Source: Sulfurimonas sp. (lineage in GTDB: Bacteria; Campylobacterota; Campylobacteria; Campylobacterales; Sulfurimonadaceae). Taken from it: a DNA stretch of 16,283 nt. The stretch spans positions 1 through 16,283 of the forward strand of contig JAKISR010000044.1 of assembly GCA_021648465.1 (NCBI GenBank), written 5' to 3'. Below the pieces are notes generated by a model. That model ran no database searches. It was not told the origin of the DNA and saw only the letters and a program-made list of their open reading frames with translations. Made by a program: the position numbers and the translations under genes. Shown piece after piece: positions 12,930 to 16,283 of this stretch (positions within the stretch are counted from its first letter, which is position 1; every line of letters starts with the position of its first letter).

Positions 12930-14741
12930 ATGCAAAAAATTAGAAATATTGCTGTTATTGCTCACGTTGACCATGGAAAAACTACATTGGTTGATGGGTT
13001 ATTAGAGCAATCTGGTACATTTGGAGCCCATGAACATCATGATGAAAGAGCAATGGATAGTAATGATTTAGAAAGAGAAAGAGGAATCACAATCCTTTCT
13101 AAAAATACAGCCATTCGTTACAATGGCTATAAGATTAATATTATTGATACTCCAGGTCACGCTGACTTTGGTGGAGAAGTTGAGCGTGTTCTTAAGATGG
13201 TTGATGGCGTTTTAGTTCTTGTTGATGCTTATGAAGGTGTTATGCCTCAAACTAAGTTTGTTGTTAAGAAGATGTTAGCTTTAGGTAAAAAACCAATCGT
13301 TGTAATTAACAAAATTGATAAAGACTCTGCTGATCCAGACAGAGTTGTTGATGAGATGTTTGATCTATTCGCTGATATGGGTGCAACTGATGATCAACAA
13401 GATTTCCCAATTATCTATGCTGCTGCTCGTGATGGTATTGCAAAAATAGATATGGCTGATCCTGATGGAGACTTTACATGTATATTTGATGCAATCATTA
13501 ATGATGTTCCAAAGCCAGAAGGTTCTGCTGAAAATCATCTTCAAGCTCAAGTTTTCACATTAGATTATGATAACTATGTTGGAAAAATTGGTATTTCAAG
13601 AATCTTTAATGGTGTTGTAAATAAAGGTGATAATATAATGCTTGCAAAAGCTGATGGCGAATTAGTAAAGGGTAAAATCTCTAAATTAATTGGTTTTCAT
13701 GGTTTAAACCGTATGGAAATCAACCAAGCCGAAGCTGGTGATATTGTTGCATTTGCTGGGATGGAAACTGTTGATGTTGGAGATACTGTTTGTGATCCTG
13801 TTAATCCTGTTGCATTAGATCCTATGCATATTGAAGAACCAACTCTTACAGTTGTGTTTGCAGTAAATGATTCTCCACTTGCAGGTCAAGAGGGTAAACA
13901 TGTAACTTCAAACAAACTTCGTGCTAGACTTGAATCTGAAATGACAACAAATGTTGCAATGCAACTTGATACAGTTGGTGAGGGTAAATTTAAAGTTTCA
14001 GGTCGTGGTGAACTTCAAATTACAATTCTTGCTGAAAATATGCGTCGTGAAGATTATGAATTCTCAATTTCTCGTCCAGAAGTTATTGTTAAAGAGATAG
14101 AGGGCGTTAAGTGTGAGCCATTTGAACATTTAGTAATTGATGTTCCTGAAGAGTTATCTGGTACAGTAATTGAGCGTCTTGGTAAGAGAAAAGCTGAGAT
14201 GAAATCAATGTTACCAATGGGTCAAGGTTTTCAAAGAATTGAGTTTGAAATTCCAGCTCGTGCATTGATTGGTTTTAGAGGTCAATTTTTAACAGACACT
14301 AAGGGAGAGGGAATTATGAATCATTCTTTTTTAGAATTTCGTCCTTACTCTGGTTCAGTTGAGTCTCGCTCATATGGTGCTTTAACATCTATGACTGCTG
14401 GTGAAACTTTAGCATTCTCTTTGTTTAGTATCCAAGACAGAGGTGTTCTTTTTATTGATGTTCAGACTAAAGTTTATGAGGGTATGATTATTGGTGAGCA
14501 TTCTCGTTCAAACGACTTGGTTGTTAACCCCATCAAAGGTAAAGCACAATCAAATGTTCGTTCATCTGGAGCTGATGAAGCAATCAAGCTTGTTCCATTT
14601 AGAAATATGTCACTAGAGCGTGGACTAGAGTGGATTGAAGATGATGAGCTTTTAGAAGTTACTCCAAAATCAATCAGAATCCGCAAAAGATTTTTAACAG
14701 AAAATGAAAGAAAAAGAGAGTCTCGCAAAACACCAAAATAA
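12930..14741 (+). CDS. typA: Ribosome-associated GTPase TypA/BipA
   Basis: A translational GTPase of the EF-G type that binds 70S ribosomes and helps 50S assembly and stress or cold adaptation. The 603-residue protein is full length. The G domain shows AHVDHGKT (11-18), RGITI (51-55), DTPGHADF (73-80) and NKID (127-130). The beta-barrel domain II and EF-G-like domains follow, then the BipA-specific C-terminal region with GQFLTDTKGEGIMNH and RSNDLVVNP, ending in a basic tail. AAGGAAA is about 6 nt before the ATG. Codon use is that of a well-expressed gene. It has its own promoter and leader hairpin and stands alone, followed by a hairpin at 14751-14784. Confidence 0.98.
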   Translation: MQKIRNIAVIAHVDHGKTTLVDGLLEQSGTFGAHEHHDERAMDSNDLERERGITILSKNTAIRYNGYKINIIDTPGHADFGGEVERVLKMVDGVLVLVDAYEGVMPQTKFVVKKMLALGKKPIVVINKIDKDSADPDRVVDEMFDLFADMGATDDQQDFPIIYAAARDGIAKIDMADPDGDFTCIFDAIINDVPKPEGSAENHLQAQVFTLDYDNYVGKIGISRIFNGVVNKGDNIMLAKADGELVKGKISKLIGFHGLNRMEINQAEAGDIVAFAGMETVDVGDTVCDPVNPVALDPMHIEEPTLTVVFAVNDSPLAGQEGKHVTSNKLRARLESEMTTNVAMQLDTVGEGKFKVSGRGELQITILAENMRREDYEFSISRPEVIVKEIEGVKCEPFEHLVIDVPEELSGTVIERLGKRKAEMKSMLPMGQGFQRIEFEIPARALIGFRGQFLTDTKGEGIMNHSFLEFRPYSGSVESRSYGALTSMTAGETLAFSLFSIQDRGVLFIDVQTKVYEGMIIGEHSRSNDLVVNPIKGKAQSNVRSSGADEAIKLVPFRNMSLERGLEWIEDDELLEVTPKSIRIRKRFLTENERKRESRKTPK

Positions 14742-14750
14742 TCTATCTTA

Positions 14751-14784
14751 AGTCTATGCATATTTTTAAATATATATATAGACT
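14751..14784 (+). terminator. Hairpin after typA
   Basis: AGTCTAT (14751-14757) and ATAGACT (14778-14784) pair perfectly, and inner ATAT/ATAT can extend the stem. It starts 9 nt after the stop codon. The tail ATCTTTAATTTT is T-rich but interrupted. Confidence 0.5.
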
Positions 14785-14829
14785 ATCTTTAATTTTACTC
14801 ACTTAAAAACAGCAATTTATTAACTATGT

Positions 14830-14835
14830 TATACT
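14830..14835 (+). promoter_or_regulatory. -10 element for the small membrane protein
   Basis: TATACT sits about 27 nt upstream of the ATG at 14862, giving a leader of roughly 20 nt that contains the AAGGA ribosome site. Confidence 0.4.
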
Positions 14836-14861
14836 TTTACAATTAATAAAAGGATATGTAA

Positions 14862-15086
14862 ATGGATGGATTTTTATACCCAGCATCTTTAATACTTTTA
14901 GCACTACTTGCTTTTACTTTTAATCGAACAAATAATACTTTTATGGCAGCAATTATGATAATAATTGGTATCTATGTCGTTTACACTCATGAAACAGGAG
15001 ATAGCGCAACCGATTGGAAAAATGAGATGGTTGAGTCTTTAGATAAGTCTGTTGGAAATTACAATGAGGAAAATAATTTAGAGTAA
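14862..15086 (+). CDS. Small two-helix membrane protein, unknown
   Basis: A 74-residue protein with two hydrophobic segments (about 5-20 and 27-43) and a polar, acidic C-terminal tail of about 30 residues (TDWKNEMVESLDKSVGNYNEENN). The hairpin-like topology with a short NRTNNT turn is seen in many small inner-membrane proteins, and I recognise no family. A good AAGGA lies about 8 nt before the ATG and a TATACT promoter upstream, so it is probably a real single gene. It converges on msrBA across a shared terminator. Confidence 0.75.
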   Translation: MDGFLYPASLILLALLAFTFNRTNNTFMAAIMIIIGIYVVYTHETGDSATDWKNEMVESLDKSVGNYNEENNLE

Positions 15087-15109
15087 AAAGAGTATATAAA
15101 CACTCTTTT
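15086..15109. terminator. Bidirectional terminator
   Basis: AAAAGAGT (15086-15093) and ACTCTTTT (15102-15109) form a perfect 8-bp stem with an 8-nt loop. On the plus strand TTTTAAAATCTTTTT follows, and on the minus strand a TTTTT run ends the stem. It overlaps the last bases of both convergent genes. Confidence 0.65.
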
Positions 15110-15995
15110 AAAATCTTTTTATATATCCATGACAGTAAGGTAGAGTCCCTTTTTTATTATAATAGTTTTGATGATCTTCATCAGCTTTATAAAATTCATC
15201 TTGTTTAAGTATTTTTGTAGCTACATCAAAACCATTTTCATAAAGATCTTCCATAAGAGACTGTATAGTATCTTTTTCACTTTGGTTATCTGTAAAAACT
15301 GCTGAGAGATATTGATTTCCAATATCTGGACCTTGCCCATTAGTCTGAGTTGGATCATGAATTTCAAAAAATGTTTTTACTATCCGTTTATAAGATATTT
15401 TACTAGAATCATAAATAACTTCAACAGCTTCTAAGTGACCTGTATTTGTCCGAATTACTTCATAATAGCTTGGATTTTTTACATGACCACCCATAAAACC
15501 AGAGTGTACTTCTTTTACTCCGTCTAATTTTTCTAAGTAATACTCAACTCCCCAAAAACATCCACCTGCGAAATAAGCACGTGACAATTTTTCATCAATA
15601 ATATCAAGTTTTTTGGTAAGCTTTAAAGAGATAGAGTTTACACAGTGTCTAATGTTCTTAGATGTATAGCCTTCACCTTTAAAAACATGTCCAAGATGTC
15701 CACCACAATTTGCACAAACTATCTCTGTGCGTCTTTCATCTTCATCAAGAACTCTTTTAACTGCTCCATCTATGGAATCATCAAAACTTGGCCATCCACA
15801 AGATGAGTCAAATTTATTACTCGAGTCATAAAGAGGAGTATCGCAAAGTTTACAAGTATAAATGCCATTTGATTTCTCGTTAGTATATTTACCAACAAAA
15901 GGTCTTTGTGTACCTTTGTTTATTATTACATGTTTTTCTTCGTCACTAAGTTGTTTTATCTTCTTGGCCCAAGGCTCTAAATTTATTGCATTCAT
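15108..15995 (-). CDS. msrBA: Methionine sulfoxide reductase B-A fusion, probably exported
   Basis: The protein repairs oxidised methionine; MsrB acts on the R and MsrA on the S sulfoxide. From ATG 15995 it has 295 residues. The MsrB domain comes first, with zinc cysteines C48, C51, C94 and C97, C66 in CGWPSF and catalytic C118 in RHCVNS. MsrA follows, with catalytic C146 in GGCFWG and C288 near the end (YCHGY). Upstream of this ATG the frame stays open and encodes KFILIFILLIAKMNA, a signal-peptide-like stretch preceded by an ATA codon (16032-16034) that lies 5 nt after a perfect AAGGAGG (16040-16046). The ATG itself has no ribosome site. I therefore infer that the real product starts at the ATA (308 residues) and is periplasmic; the listed start is the conservative one. 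Confidence 0.93.
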   Translation of the reverse strand: MNAINLEPWAKKIKQLSDEEKHVIINKGTQRPFVGKYTNEKSNGIYTCKLCDTPLYDSSNKFDSSCGWPSFDDSIDGAVKRVLDEDERRTEIVCANCGGHLGHVFKGEGYTSKNIRHCVNSISLKLTKKLDIIDEKLSRAYFAGGCFWGVEYYLEKLDGVKEVHSGFMGGHVKNPSYYEVIRTNTGHLEAVEVIYDSSKISYKRIVKTFFEIHDPTQTNGQGPDIGNQYLSAVFTDNQSEKDTIQSLMEDLYENGFDVATKILKQDEFYKADEDHQNYYNKKGTLPYCHGYIKRF

Positions 15996-16059
15996 TTTAG
16001 CTATTAGTAGTATGAAAATTAAAATAAATTTTATACCACCCTCCTTATAGGTTTAATTT

Positions 16060-16071
16060 GTATAATTATAC
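16060..16071 (-). promoter_or_regulatory. msrBA promoter within a 12-bp palindrome
   Basis: GTATAATTATAC is perfectly symmetric and supplies a minus-strand TATAAT (16065-16070) that predicts transcription from about 16058. That start includes the AAGGAGG and the upstream signal-peptide codons of msrBA. Confidence 0.5.
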
Positions 16072-16156
16072 ATTAAGGATAATTGAATAAAAGTATAGTA
16101 TATTTTGTTGATTTATTTATAAAGTTATTTTTAACTCTTTAAATCAAAATATAACA

Positions 16157-16283
16157 TGGAGTGTCCCCTATTTAAGAGACACTTATTTAGTCAGTTAACA
16201 ACACATTGTTTTTAACCTTTTCATTATATCTTTTTTCAAACTCATTAGGAGATATATGACCTAAATAGCTATGTCTTCTTTTG
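16157..16283 (-). mobile_element. End of an IS3-family insertion sequence (partial)
   Basis: The element edge appears to be TGGAGTGTCCCCT from 16157, with GTGTC/GACAC (16161-16165/16178-16182) forming a short inverted repeat inside it. The rest, including the other end, lies outside the window, so target duplication cannot be checked. The exact edge is an inference from typical TG starts. Confidence 0.5.
16187..16283 (-). CDS. IS3-family transposase (OrfB) C-terminus, partial
   Basis: The last 31 codons read KRRHSYLGHISPNEFEKRYN and on to a TAA at 16187-16189. The R-R-H-x-x-L-G-x-x-S-P-x-x-F pattern is the standard end of IS3-family integrase-core (rve) transposases. The catalytic DDE residues lie beyond the window, so intactness is unknown. 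The stop lies about 30 bp from the presumed IS end, as usual in this family. Confidence 0.8.
   Translation of the reverse strand, partial: KRRHSYLGHISPNEFEKRYNEKVKNNVLLTD

Noticed and set aside
14474..14761. 95-codon frame antisense to typA
   Set aside because: Serine-rich mirror of typA codons and no independent evidence.
16121..16136. Hairpin AGTTA/TAACT before the IS3 end
   Set aside because: Only 5 bp, AT-rich, and not downstream of any gene in the window.
1..16283. CRISPR array, tRNA, rRNA or integron integrase
   Set aside because: No regularly spaced repeats, cloverleaf, rRNA-like stretch or tyrosine-recombinase gene was seen.

Overview
The window looks like the replication-origin region of a low-GC Campylobacterota (epsilonproteobacterial) chromosome, most like Sulfurimonas or a relative. 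The reasons are the dnaA-dnaN-gyrB order, DnaA boxes with a TTCAC core on both sides of dnaA, very AT-rich codon usage, a 769-residue GyrB, and a hemerythrin/DUF438-PAS protein. The genus is an inference from gene style, not from a search.

Layout. The left edge holds the first codons of a leftward gene, then rubredoxin (+) converging on a hemerythrin-PAS sensor-like gene (-), whose promoter carries an FNR/CRP-type box at -41.5. From about 1.74 to 3.49 kb lies a foreign island. It contains a chain of inverted repeats ending in an attC-like site, a cassette-like 63-codon gene, and a second attC site split by a 1.34-kb IS110-family element. The transposase has an in-frame stop. Its upstream non-coding end folds like a bridge RNA and contains a 10-nt segment matching the restored attC target across the insertion point. 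After the island come ruvC and a membrane-protein gene (-), the origin with DnaA boxes, dnaA (GTG start), a second DnaA-box cluster, dnaN and gyrB. These are followed by a degenerate GGDEF-EAL membrane protein, queF, cca (- strand, overlapping the queF end), typA, a two-helix membrane protein, a fused msrB-msrA gene (-) and the end of an IS3-family element.

How the genes relate. DnaA, the beta clamp, GyrB and RuvC form the replication and recombination core. QueF and Cca act on tRNA, and TypA on ribosome assembly and stress. Rubredoxin, the hemerythrin protein and MsrBA point to redox and oxygen handling. No integron integrase, CRISPR array, rRNA or tRNA gene was seen.

Most worth following up: (1) the IS110 element in an orphan cassette attC site, with a readable candidate guide; (2) two genes (msrBA and the transposase) in which a strong Shine-Dalgarno sits 5 nt before an ATA codon that is the logical start; (3) a possible bipartite origin with a Shine-Dalgarno-led 16-codon ORF inside its second half.
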